Assembly: GCF_049897565.1 (NCBI RefSeq)
Contig: NZ_JAFCWM010000007.1
Location: forward strand, 124,001 to 188,000
Direction: 5' to 3'
Source of the DNA: JAFCUW01 sp049897565
GTDB taxonomy: Bacteria; Pseudomonadota; Gammaproteobacteria; Burkholderiales; Burkholderiaceae_D
Length of the DNA stretch: 64,000 nucleotides
Shown: piece by piece, positions 54,173 to 62,597 of the stretch
Position numbering within the stretch: the stretch's first letter is position 1
Layout of the letters: each line of letters begins with the position of its first letter
The notes under the pieces: model-generated
What the model was told of the DNA's origin: nothing
Databases searched by the model: none
What the model saw: the letters and a program-made list of their open reading frames with translations, nothing else
Position numbers and translations under genes: made by a program

Positions 54173-55408
54173 TCACGGTCCTGTGCCGAATCGCAATTGT
54201 TGGCCGCCGTGGAAAGGCTCGCGGTCGGGCGAATACAGCTCGCTCCAGCGGTTGGTGCGCCCGAGGATCTGGTCGTTGACGAGGATTGCACCGGCGGTGC
54301 AGTGGGTCATGCCGTTGCCGGAGTCGCCGGTGATGATGAAGACGTTGCCTTCGTCGAGCGGATTGCGGCCGAGCAGGGCGATGCCGTCACCCGGTTCCAT
54401 CACCCGGCCCGACCAGGCGTAGTCGACCTGGCCGGCGATCGGGAAGCGCGCCCGTGCCCACGCCTCGATTTCGTCGTAGCGCTGCTGCGCCGGCGGGCTT
54501 GCCGCGTCCTTGTGGTCCTGGCCGCCGACGACCAGCAGTTCGTAGTTGGCGTCCGGTCTGGCCGACGCCAGCCGCACGTAGTAGTACGGTTTGCCGGTGT
54601 CCCACAGCAGCGCGCGCGGCAGCGCGTCTTTCGGCACGCGCAGGCCCAGCACGTAGCTGCGGTACGACTCCTGCATGCCGTGCTTGACGAAGCGCTCGAT
54701 GAACGGCACGTTGGTGGCGATGACGACGGCAGCGGCCGTGATCGCGCCCTGCTCGCAGCGCACCGTCTGCGAGACGGCGTCGCCGCCGACGTCGAGCGCG
54801 CGGGTGTGATCGTGGATCCTGCCGCCGAGCGTGATGATCGCGCGCGCCAGCCCGGCGAGGTATTTGAGGGGATGGAACTGGGCCTGGCGCGCAAAGCGCA
54901 GGCACGGGCCGGTGTCGAACTGCAGGCCGGGCACGCGCTCGAGGCGGCGCACGTCGAGGCCGAAGCGGCTCGTCACCGCGTACTCGCTCTCGAGCACCGC
55001 GTTCCACTGGCCGTTCGGATTGAACAGGTAGCCGTCGAGGCGCTCGAATTCGCAGACGATCTGTTCGACGCGGATGATCGATTCGACGCAGTCGGTGGCG
55101 CGGCGGTAGCTGTCGGCCACCAGCGCGGCCTTGACGGCGCCGAAGCCGCGTTCGAGTTCGGAGTAGCGTTCGTCGGGCGGGAACATGTGCGCCGTGCTGC
55201 GGCCAGTTTCGCCGGCGCCGATGCCGGCGCTGTCGATGACGATCACCGATTTACCCTCGCGCAGCAGCATGTAGGCAGTGGTCAGGCCGGCGATGCCGGC
55301 GCCGATCACGCAGACGTCGGCAGTGGTGTCGCCGTCAAGGGCGGGGAAAGCGGGCATGCTGGCGTTGTCGAGCCAGATCGCGGTGGTCGGAGCGTTTGAT
55401 GCTTGCAT
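54173..55408 (-). CDS. FAD-dependent oxidoreductase (DAO family), probably lacking a C-terminal Rieske domain
   Basis: The 411-residue protein carries the FAD-binding loop ADVCVIGAGIAGLTTAYMLLREG near residue 30 (given in part). Downstream it has VIDSAGIGAGETGRSTAHM, a DAO-type middle (FARQAQFHPLKYLAGLARAI) and a closing FAD loop IFIITGDSGNGMTHCTAGAIL-like (residues 365-385). Related proteins of about 510 residues add a Rieske [2Fe-2S] domain after this point; here the chain stops 25 residues later with an atypical FHGGQQLRFGTGP. The start at 55408 follows AGGAGA. No partner gene suggests a substrate. Confidence 0.8.
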   Translation of the reverse strand: MQASNAPTTAIWLDNASMPAFPALDGDTTADVCVIGAGIAGLTTAYMLLREGKSVIVIDSAGIGAGETGRSTAHMFPPDERYSELERGFGAVKAALVADSYRRATDCVESIIRVEQIVCEFERLDGYLFNPNGQWNAVLESEYAVTSRFGLDVRRLERVPGLQFDTGPCLRFARQAQFHPLKYLAGLARAIITLGGRIHDHTRALDVGGDAVSQTVRCEQGAITAAAVVIATNVPFIERFVKHGMQESYRSYVLGLRVPKDALPRALLWDTGKPYYYVRLASARPDANYELLVVGGQDHKDAASPPAQQRYDEIEAWARARFPIAGQVDYAWSGRVMEPGDGIALLGRNPLDEGNVFIITGDSGNGMTHCTAGAILVNDQILGRTNRWSELYSPDREPFHGGQQLRFGTGP

Positions 55409-55582
55409 AGGCAGTATCTCCTGTCTGTTGTTCCTTTGTGTGACGTCCGAGTAGACAGGATTGTTCAATCGACAACTGTGCGCTTGCGAACAGAGAGGGG
55501 CGGAGCGGAGGAGTTGAGGCTGTAGGAGGACGCCGCGCTTTCAAGTGGGCAAAATACTACTGGGAAATTCGCGCGGCGCCGG

Positions 55583-56056
55583 TCAGCTGTGCGAGTCGGC
55601 GTACGGATCCGGATAGCCGAGCGCTTCGAGGATGTCGCGCTCGAGCTGCTCCATTTCGCCGGCTTCTTCCTCGTGCTCGTGGTCGTAGCCCTGGGCGTGC
55701 AGCACGCCGTGCACCACCAGGTGGGCGGTGTGTTCTTCGACCGTCTTCTGCTGTTCGGCCGCTTCGCGTTCGAGCACGTCGGTGCAAAGGATGATGTCGG
55801 CGCGGGTCGGCTCGTCGGCGGCCAGTTCCTCGCCCTCGTTGTAGGCGAACGTCAGCACGTTGGTGGCGTAGTCCTTGGCGCGGTAATCGCGATTGAGCAC
55901 GCGCCCCTCCTCCTCGGCGACGAAGCGGATAGTCAGCTCGGCCGGCCCGAGCAGGGCAGCCTGCACCCAGCGCCGCACCTTCTGGCGCGACACCGACGCC
56001 AGCAGGCGCGCATCGGGATACTGCACCGCCAGCGTAAGCTTATTTTTTGCGGACAT
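55583..56056 (-). CDS. ybeY: rRNA maturation endoribonuclease YbeY
   Basis: YbeY is a zinc-dependent endoRNase needed for 16S rRNA 3' processing and ribosome quality control. The 157-residue protein has RDYRAKDYATNVLTFAYN, DIILCTDVL and the zinc site HLVVHGVLHAQGYDHEHEEEA (H3xH5xH; 20 residues quoted around it). The ATG at 56056 overlaps the ybeZ end by 17 bases; a GTG at 56065 is also in frame. Its usual downstream neighbour ybeX lies 4.2 kb away. Confidence 0.96.
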   Translation of the reverse strand: MSAKNKLTLAVQYPDARLLASVSRQKVRRWVQAALLGPAELTIRFVAEEEGRVLNRDYRAKDYATNVLTFAYNEGEELAADEPTRADIILCTDVLEREAAEQQKTVEEHTAHLVVHGVLHAQGYDHEHEEEAGEMEQLERDILEALGYPDPYADSHS

Positions 56057-57086
56057 TTTTCGCACCCGGTTTGGGCAGGGCGATCAGCTCCTGGATCGAG
56101 GCGGCCGACTCGTAGGCGTCGACGATGCGCCCGACCAGCGGATGGCGCACCACGTCGGCGCTGGAGAACTGGGTGAAGGCGATGCCGCGCACGTCCTTGA
56201 GGACATGCACCGCGTCGATCAAGCCGCTCTTCTGGGTCTTGTGCAGGTCGACCTGGGTGACGTCGCCGGTCACCACGGCCTTGCTGCCGAAGCCGATCCG
56301 GGTCAGGAACATCTTCATCTGCTCGACCGTCGTGTTCTGCGCTTCGTCGAGGATCACGAACGCGTGGTTCAAGGTGCGCCCGCGCATGTAGGCCAGCGGC
56401 GCGATCTCGATGACCTGTTTCTCGAACATCTTCTGGGTGCGGTCGAAACCGAGCAGGTCGTACAGCGCGTCGTACAACGGCCGCAGGTACGGGTCGACCT
56501 TCGAGGCCATGTCGCCGGGCAGGAAGCCGAGGCGCTCGCCCGCTTCCACCGCGGGGCGCGTGAGGACGATGCGCTTGACCGCGTCGCGTTCGAGCGCGTC
56601 GACCGCGCACGCCACCGCGAGGTAGGTCTTGCCGGTGCCGGCCGGGCCGACGCCGAAGGCGATGTCGTGTTCGAGGATCGCGCGCAGATACTGGATCTGG
56701 TGCGGCGTGCGCCCGCGCAGGTCGGCGCGGCGCGTCTTGAGCACCGGCGTGGTGATCTCGGTCATGTCCGGATGCTCTTCGTCGGGCGCTTGCGGCGCGA
56801 TGGTCGGCGCCAGGCCGGAGCGCTGTTCGACCAGCGCGAGCTGCACTTCCTCGATCGGCACGATCTTGTTGGCGACGGCGTAGAAGCGCTCGAGGATCTC
56901 GACGGCGACATCGGCGTTGCTGCCGCTGACGATGAATTTTTCGCCGCGGCGGAAAATGGTGACGTCGAGGGCGGCCGAAATCTGGCGCAGGTTTTCGTCG
57001 AGCGGGCCGCACAGGTGGGCCAGCCGGGTGTTGTCGAGCGGCTCGGGGACGAAGTACGAGGGCTGGGTAGGGGTCTTGGTTTTCAA
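56040..57086 (-). CDS. ybeZ: PhoH-family ATPase YbeZ
   Basis: This P-loop NTPase works with YbeY in rRNA metabolism. The 348-residue protein has an N-terminal KH-like region (RRGEKFIVSGSNADVAVEIL). Walker A is GVGPAGTGKTYLAVA and Walker B is AFVILDEAQNTTVEQMKMFL. The motifs LTRPAVEAGERLGFLPGD and VVTGDVTQVDLHK complete the PhoH signature. The start is TTG at 57086, overlapping the miaB TGA (TTGA), which suggests deliberately modest coupled translation. Confidence 0.95.
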   Translation of the reverse strand: MKTKTPTQPSYFVPEPLDNTRLAHLCGPLDENLRQISAALDVTIFRRGEKFIVSGSNADVAVEILERFYAVANKIVPIEEVQLALVEQRSGLAPTIAPQAPDEEHPDMTEITTPVLKTRRADLRGRTPHQIQYLRAILEHDIAFGVGPAGTGKTYLAVACAVDALERDAVKRIVLTRPAVEAGERLGFLPGDMASKVDPYLRPLYDALYDLLGFDRTQKMFEKQVIEIAPLAYMRGRTLNHAFVILDEAQNTTVEQMKMFLTRIGFGSKAVVTGDVTQVDLHKTQKSGLIDAVHVLKDVRGIAFTQFSSADVVRHPLVGRIVDAYESAASIQELIALPKPGAKNVRKK

Positions 57087-58444
57087 CTGGCTTTCGCAAT
57101 CAGGTCGGCGCTGGCGACTAGTTCGCCGCGCAAGGTGTAGTTAAAACTCTCGGTGATGCGCACGTCGGCCATGCTGCCCACCAGCGCGGCAAACTGCGCG
57201 CCGGCGGCGAAGTTGACCACGCGGTTGTTCTCGGTGCGGCCAGCAAGTTCGCCGGCGTCCTTTTTCGACGGACCTTCGACGACGATGCGCTGCACCGTGC
57301 CGACCATCGCCGCGCTGAACTTGCGCGTGTTGGCGTCGATCGCCGCCTGCAGGCGCTGCAATCTCGCCAGCTTGACTTCATGCGGCGTGTCGTCTTCCAG
57401 GTTGGCGGCCGGCGTGCCGGGGCGCTTGCTGAAGATGAAGCTGTAGCTCGTGTCGAAACCGACATCGGCAATGAGCTTCATCATCGCTTCGAAGTCGGCC
57501 TCGGTTTCGCCGGGGAAGCCGACGATGAAGTCCGACGAAATCGACATGTTCGGGCGCACCGCCTTGATGCGGCGGATGATCGACTTGTACTCGAGCGCCG
57601 TGTAGCCGCGCTTCATGGCGCCGAGCACGCGGTCCGAGCCATGCTGCGCCGGCAGGTACAAGTGGTCGACCAGCTGCGGGATGGTGGCGTAGGCGTCGAT
57701 CAGGCGCTGGGTAAATTCCTTCGGATGGCTGGTGACGAAGCGGATCCGCTCGACGCCGGGGATGGCAGCGACGTATTCGAGCAGCAGCGCGAAGTCGGCA
57801 GTTTCACCGCCTTCCATGGCACCGCGGAAGGCGTTGACGTTCTGCCCCAGCAGCGAGATTTCGCGCACGCCCTGCGCGGCCAGGCCAGCTACTTCAGCGA
57901 GCACGTCCTCGAACCGGCGCGACACTTCCTCGCCGCGGGTGTACGGCACCACGCAGTAACTGCAGTACTTGCTGCAGCCTTCCATGATCGACACGAACGC
58001 CGAGGCGCCGTCGGTGCGGGCGGGGGGCAGGTGGTCGAACTTCTCGATTTCGGGGAAGCTGATGTCGACCTGCGCCGCGCCGCTGCTGCGCCGTTCGCGC
58101 ATCATCTGCGGCAGCCGGTGCAAGGTCTGCGGGCCGAACACCATGTCGACATACGGCGCGCGCTTGACGATGGCGTCGCCCTCCTGCGAGGCGACGCAGC
58201 CGCCGACGCCGATCAGCAGATCGGGCCTGGCCAGCTTCAGCTCGCGCAGGCGGCCCAGGTCGGAAAACACTTTTTCCTGCGCCTTTTCGCGCACCGAGCA
58301 GGTGTTGAGCAGGATGACGTCGGCGTCTTCCGGCGTATCGGTGCGCACCATGCCGTCCGAGGCGCCGAGCACGTCCGCCATCTTGTCGGAATCGTACTCG
58401 TTCATCTGGCAGCCGAAGGTCTTGATAAATACTTTTTTCTGCAT
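57083..58444 (-). CDS. miaB: tRNA-2-methylthio-N6-dimethylallyladenosine synthase
   Basis: MiaB adds a methylthio group to i6A37 of tRNAs using radical SAM chemistry. The 453-residue protein has the auxiliary-cluster cysteines in FGCQMNEYDS, LLNTCSVRE and GVGGCVASQ. The radical-SAM triad is GCSKYCSYCVVPYTRG. A C-terminal TRAM domain ends the protein. It heads the miaB-ybeZ-ybeY unit on the minus strand; its promoter must lie in the AT-rich gap 58445-59069. Confidence 0.97.
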   Translation of the reverse strand: MQKKVFIKTFGCQMNEYDSDKMADVLGASDGMVRTDTPEDADVILLNTCSVREKAQEKVFSDLGRLRELKLARPDLLIGVGGCVASQEGDAIVKRAPYVDMVFGPQTLHRLPQMMRERRSSGAAQVDISFPEIEKFDHLPPARTDGASAFVSIMEGCSKYCSYCVVPYTRGEEVSRRFEDVLAEVAGLAAQGVREISLLGQNVNAFRGAMEGGETADFALLLEYVAAIPGVERIRFVTSHPKEFTQRLIDAYATIPQLVDHLYLPAQHGSDRVLGAMKRGYTALEYKSIIRRIKAVRPNMSISSDFIVGFPGETEADFEAMMKLIADVGFDTSYSFIFSKRPGTPAANLEDDTPHEVKLARLQRLQAAIDANTRKFSAAMVGTVQRIVVEGPSKKDAGELAGRTENNRVVNFAAGAQFAALVGSMADVRITESFNYTLRGELVASADLIAKAS

Positions 58445-59069
58445 GGAATGTTCTTGCTAGTGGTGTGCTGACGCTGTGACAACGCGAGGTGGCAGTTTAC
58501 CGTAAATCGGCAACTTGGGCGGATTCGGCCGGGCGGCGCGCGCCGCCCGGCGAAGTATTAAATGCAAACGAATTTGTGAAATGCGGCACGGCGCCGACGA
58601 CTAATGGTATTACTTTGCGCAAATTATACTGGGCGTTTCCTGCTGAAAACTTTCACATTCGTTAAATTGCCCAGAAGTATTTTCTGTTGTAAATCAATGG
58701 GTTCCGCCGGAATCGTCAAGCACAAGCTGAGTTCAAGAAAACTCTTGCGTGCGCCACAAATTATCCCCATGTGTTGAAATGCCGTTGTGACAAGCTTTCC
58801 GCACGATAGCTTGATTTTAAACAATGTAGGCGAAGCGAAGGTCGGATGTACTGATAGCGTATGAGTCTGATAATTTGTTTGATGAACAAGTGCGTTGGGA
58901 AGGCGAGTAGCGCGCAGGCGCAAACGATCCGGCAACGGTGAACGTGATTGATCGGTGGTTTGCTAGTTTGATCATCACACGTCGTTTTCCGGGAACTTAT
59001 TTAGACGAAAGATAGTCTTTAACAAAGTTCGTAACGGAACTATTTCAACCACATACACGAGGTAAGATC
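58445..59069. other. AT-rich intergenic region between divergent genes
   Basis: This 625-base stretch has no convincing gene. GC content falls visibly from about 58551 onward (roughly 45% by eye). It should hold the miaB promoter (minus) and the promoter of the small HTH-like gene (plus). The last 15 bases contain GAGGTAAGATC, a good ribosome-binding site for the ATG at 59070. A 103-codon minus-strand frame at 58624-58935 has no coding character. An unannotated small RNA cannot be excluded. Confidence 0.6.
58529..58550. repeat. 22-bp perfect palindrome upstream of miaB
   Basis: The sequence ccgggcggcgc followed directly by gcgccgcccgg is a perfect inverted repeat with no spacer. No T run follows on either strand, so it is a poor intrinsic terminator. 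It lies 85 bases before the miaB start and could be an operator or an mRNA-leader hairpin. Confidence 0.6.
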
Positions 59070-59417
59070 ATGGCACACCATGCTTTGGCATCACAAGAAA
59101 GTTACAACCCGAACCACCTGCTCGACATTCTGCTCGGCAAAATGCAGCTGAAGAACGACGCTGCCTTGTCGCGCATGCTCGAGGTGGCCCCGCCTGTCAT
59201 CAGCAAGATTCGCCACCACCGCCTGCCGGTCGGCGCGTCGCTGCTGATCCGCATGCACGAAGTGACCGGCATGAGCATCCGCGACCTGCGCGACCTGATG
59301 GGCGATCGCCGCACCAAGTATCGTCTGTCCGACGCCCAGGGCCGTCCAAAGGCGGAAGACAAGGCCGCAGCCGAGGCAGCAGCGGCGACCACCACCACCG
59401 GCAACTATGCCCATTGA
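59070..59417 (+). CDS. Small helix-turn-helix-like protein, putative regulator
   Basis: The protein has 115 residues. The central region KNDAALSRMLEVAPPVISKIRHHRLPVGASLLIRMHEVTGMSIRDLRDLMG (residues 27-77) has the spacing of a Cro/XRE-type HTH: a turn at EVAPP and a recognition helix ISKIRHHRLP. The tail is Ala/Thr-rich and disordered. It has a strong ribosome-binding site and a long AT-rich leader. I recognise no named family, and the DNA target is unknown. It stands alone, with 145 bases before the convergent HDOD gene. Confidence 0.8.
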   Translation: MAHHALASQESYNPNHLLDILLGKMQLKNDAALSRMLEVAPPVISKIRHHRLPVGASLLIRMHEVTGMSIRDLRDLMGDRRTKYRLSDAQGRPKAEDKAAAEAAAATTTTGNYAH

Positions 59418-59562
59418 TTCCGCGGGCGTGGCGGCAGCAGCTGTCATGCCAGCGGCGGATAGGGTAACAACACGCACACCGCGCAGCACGTGATCGGCGC
59501 CATCGATTTTGTTGAATCGCGACGCCGGGCACGGATTCCTGCGCAAGCCGTGCGCTCGGGAG

Positions 59563-60405
59563 TTAGCCCATCAGGACGGTAGCAATTTCTTCAAACTGCA
59601 ATTCCGTTTCGCGAAATACATGCAGGTAGCTTTCCTCAGTGAGGCCCAGCGCGGTCCAGGCGACCGATGAGACGCGGGGCACCACGTCGTCGGTCTCGCG
59701 CGCGAGATCCAGTGCGTGAACGATGGCATTGGCCACATGAATGATGGTGGCCAGGAAGCCCGCGCCCGGGTGCTCCGGGCTGTGGTGGTTGGCAATTGCC
59801 AGCCGCATCGTGTCCGAAAAATTCCAGTGGTCCGCCAGCGCGACGCCCGCCATCACATGGTCGACGCCGAGCACCGCCCGTTCCGCGTCGAGCATGTCGA
59901 CGTCGTGGGCGGCGCGGTAAGCGATCGCTTCGGCGTAGCGTTCCGGGTAGGTGCTGACCAGTACCTGCCGACCGATGTCGTGCAGCAGGCCGGCGGTGAA
60001 GGCGTAGTCCTGGTTGAAGCGCATGCGCCGTGCCAGCACCCGCGCGCAGGCGGCGGTGCCGATCGAATGGCGCCAGAACGCCTTGTCGTCAAACCCGGCG
60101 CACTTGCCGGCCGCGAAGCAACCGGTGACGGCGGCGGCGGTGATGATGTTGCGCGTCGTCTGAAAGCCGAGAAACGTGATCGCCTGCTGGATCGTGGTTA
60201 CCTTCACCTGCAGCCCGTATACCGACGCATTGGCCAGGCGCAGCGTCTTGGCCGTCAGCGCCTGGTCGTGCGAAACTTTCTTGGCGAGCACGGAAATGTC
60301 GACGTCTTCCTGATCGATGCTGGTCAGCAGTTCCATCACCACCGCGGGCAGCGACGGCAGGTCTTCGAGTTTGCCGACAACGTCGTCGAGGCTCAGCGGT
60401 GTCAT
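59563..60405 (-). CDS. HDOD-domain protein
   Basis: The 280-residue protein is almost entirely one HDOD domain: LEDLPSLPAVVMELLTSI, KVSHDQALTAKTLRLANASVYG, FLGFQTTRNIITAAA and HSIGTAACARVLA. Next comes FTAGLLHDIGRQVLVSTYPE, which retains an HD pair. HDOD proteins are signalling modules related to HD-GYP phosphodiesterases, but most lack hydrolase activity. The start overlaps the upstream small gene by 4 bases, so the two products are probably made together. Confidence 0.92.
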   Translation of the reverse strand: MTPLSLDDVVGKLEDLPSLPAVVMELLTSIDQEDVDISVLAKKVSHDQALTAKTLRLANASVYGLQVKVTTIQQAITFLGFQTTRNIITAAAVTGCFAAGKCAGFDDKAFWRHSIGTAACARVLARRMRFNQDYAFTAGLLHDIGRQVLVSTYPERYAEAIAYRAAHDVDMLDAERAVLGVDHVMAGVALADHWNFSDTMRLAIANHHSPEHPGAGFLATIIHVANAIVHALDLARETDDVVPRVSSVAWTALGLTEESYLHVFRETELQFEEIATVLMG

Positions 60406-60737
60406 TCCGTCATCTCCCGCTCGAGCCGGTAGTCCGTGACGTAGCGGTACAGCGCGGCGGTGGCGCTATCGTCGTCGTTGCCGGCGTCATGGTGGCGAAA
60501 CAGGTGCGCCAGGCGCGCCTGCACGGCGGACAGATCGACCGCCGGCGCGGCGGCGTCGGCGCCGCACAGGATCGCCAGCATCTCGATGCCATGGCGCGGC
60601 AGCAGGGCGATGATCGAGGTGGTCAGCACGGCGCCTTGCGGCAACAGCACCTGACCCTGCTGGTCTAGCAACACATCCGAGAGCACCATCCCGGGCCGTA
60701 CATCGGCCAGCGCCAGGTGCTGATAAGCTGAACTCAT
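60402..60737 (-). CDS. Small protein resembling the N-terminal domain of HD-GYP/HDOD proteins
   Basis: The protein has 111 residues. The N-terminal half LALADVRPGMVLSDVLLDQQGQVLLPQGAVLTTSIIALLPRHGIEML (residues 7-53) follows the pattern that precedes HD-GYP domains (LRPGMVLxxDlxdxxGxxLL..G..lt). The C-terminal half is charged and ends ALYRYVTDYRLEREMTE. The ATG at 60737 follows GGAG by 6 bases; another ATG at 60749 lacks such a site. It is coupled to the HDOD gene and probably binds its product. Confidence 0.82.
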   Translation of the reverse strand: MSSAYQHLALADVRPGMVLSDVLLDQQGQVLLPQGAVLTTSIIALLPRHGIEMLAILCGADAAAPAVDLSAVQARLAHLFRHHDAGNDDDSATAALYRYVTDYRLEREMTE

Positions 60738-60872
60738 GCCATTCTCCATTTTAGTGCTCAATAGTACCATCGGCGCGCAACGCGGTTGGCTGTAAATCTG
60801 ACCGACCCTCGATCGCTTGCCAAGCGGCAGGGCTTCCCTTACATTGGGGGACAGCGTCCTTGAAAGGATCGA

Positions 60873-62465
60873 ATGTTCAGTATTCAAAGCCGCTTGCAAC
60901 TGCTGTTCGTGGTGATCGTCACGCTGGTGCTGGCCATTTCCGGCAGCTATGCCCAGTACTCGCTCGGCAAGGAACTCGAAAGCAGCAACCAGCGCCTGCG
61001 CGACGGCGTGCTGACCCGCCTCGGGATCAGCCTGCCGTCGGCGCTGTGGGACCTCGACAAGGCCAAGGTCGAGACGATCCTGGAGGCCGAAATGCTGCCG
61101 CCCGAAGTGGTCTCGATCCGCGTCTATGACAGCGCGGTGGGCCTGTTCGCCGGCAAGGCGCGCGGCGCCGACGGCGGGCTCGTCGCGGCCGGCCGCCAGC
61201 CGCCGGCCAGCGCCACCCCGGTCGCCGCCGATCTCGTTTTCCGCGACGCCGGTTCGGCCAGCACCAGCATGCAGCCGGTACCGGTGGGCAAGGTCGTCGT
61301 GTATTTCAGCCGTGCGCAGATCGACGCCGCGCTGTCGTCCGAACTGATGCGCAAGATCATCGAGGTGCTGCTGCTCGACGTCATCCTGGTGCTGGCGCTG
61401 TCGTCGTCGCTGCGTGTCGTGTTCCGCCCGCTGCGCCGGCTCAGCTACGGCCTGTTCGAGCTGGCCACGCGCGGCACCGGCGAAGTCGAGGAGTTGCCGG
61501 AGAACCGCCGCGACGAGCTCGGCGACGTGATCCGCGGCTTCAACCAGATCCAGCGCCGCCTGAAGTCGACCATCCTGCGCATCCGCGAGGCCGAGGACGC
61601 CGCGCTGCGCTCGGCGCAGCAGACCGAGCAGGCGATGACGGATCTGCGCCGCACCCAGGAGTCGCTGCTGCAGTCGGAGCGGCTGGCCTCGCTGGGCAGC
61701 CTGGTCGCCGGCGTGGCACATGAAATCAATACGCCGGTCGGCATCGCCCTGACCAGCGCATCGGTGCTGAAGGACGCCACCGACCAGTTGCAGGCGGCCG
61801 TCGCCACCGACGGGCTGAGAAAATCGGTGGTGCTGCGCTACCTCGACACGGCGGCCGAAAGCACCCGCCTGATCATCAACAACGCCTACCGCGCGGCCCA
61901 CCTGATCCACAGTTTCAAGCAGATCGCCGTCGACCAGACCAGCGAGGCGCGGCGCCGGTTCGCGCTGATGGCGTATATCGACGAGATCGTCACGAGCCTG
62001 CAGCCGAAGCTGAAGAACATCGCCCTCGAGCTCAAGCTCGAGGGCGACGACGATATCGTGCTCGACAGCTACCCCGGCGCGTTTGCCCAGGTCATCACCA
62101 ACCTGATGCTCAATTGCGCCGAGCATGCGCTTTCACCCGAGCATCCCGGCACCATCGACATCCACGCGCGGCTGGTCGGCGACATGGTCGAACTACTGCT
62201 CACCGATAACGGCAAAGGCATCCCGCCGGAGGTGCTCGACCGCATCTTCGATCCTTTCTTCACCACCCGGCGCGGGCAGGGCGGCACCGGACTCGGCCTG
62301 AACATCGTCTACAACCTCGTCGTCAAACAGTTTTGCGGCACCATCAAGGCGCGCAGCACGGTTGGCGTCGGCACCGAATTTACCTTGCGCATGCCCCGCG
62401 TGACGCCACGCGACGGCGCCGTCGACATCGATGCGGTGGAAAGCGCCGGCGCGCCGCCGCATTAG
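60873..62465 (+). CDS. Membrane sensor histidine kinase (orphan)
   Basis: The 530-residue kinase has TM1 (LQLLFVVIVTLVLAISGSYAQY). A periplasmic sensor domain of about 130 residues contains ISLPSALWDLDKAKVETIL, a pattern common in these kinases. TM2 is IIEVLLLDVILVLALSSSL, followed by HAMP. The H box is SLGSLVAGVAHEINTPVGIALT, the N box NLMLNCAEHAL, and the G boxes DNGKGIPPEVLDRIFDPFFTT and GGTGLGLNIVYNLV. No response regulator is adjacent. It is divergent from the HDOD pair across about 135 bases. Confidence 0.94.
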   Translation: MFSIQSRLQLLFVVIVTLVLAISGSYAQYSLGKELESSNQRLRDGVLTRLGISLPSALWDLDKAKVETILEAEMLPPEVVSIRVYDSAVGLFAGKARGADGGLVAAGRQPPASATPVAADLVFRDAGSASTSMQPVPVGKVVVYFSRAQIDAALSSELMRKIIEVLLLDVILVLALSSSLRVVFRPLRRLSYGLFELATRGTGEVEELPENRRDELGDVIRGFNQIQRRLKSTILRIREAEDAALRSAQQTEQAMTDLRRTQESLLQSERLASLGSLVAGVAHEINTPVGIALTSASVLKDATDQLQAAVATDGLRKSVVLRYLDTAAESTRLIINNAYRAAHLIHSFKQIAVDQTSEARRRFALMAYIDEIVTSLQPKLKNIALELKLEGDDDIVLDSYPGAFAQVITNLMLNCAEHALSPEHPGTIDIHARLVGDMVELLLTDNGKGIPPEVLDRIFDPFFTTRRGQGGTGLGLNIVYNLVVKQFCGTIKARSTVGVGTEFTLRMPRVTPRDGAVDIDAVESAGAPPH

Positions 62466-62597
62466 TGCTGCGCTTGCGCCGGGCCAAGCTGGACCGCTGG
62501 TTTTGTTGTATTCTCGCCATGCCGCGCGCCTCCGGAACAACGGAAGCCGGGCCTGCTGCGCGATCACTGTCGCGCTAACGCCACGCAAAGGATCCCC

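Noticed and set aside
58624..58935. 103-codon minus-strand frame in the AT-rich gap
   Set aside because: No ribosome-binding site, no domain-like sequence and no coding-type composition; probably chance in a stop-poor segment.
60402..62126. 574-codon minus-strand frame covering the histidine kinase gene
   Set aside because: Only the last 111 codons (from 60737) look like protein; the rest is the mirror of the kinase gene, which has all expected boxes on the plus strand.
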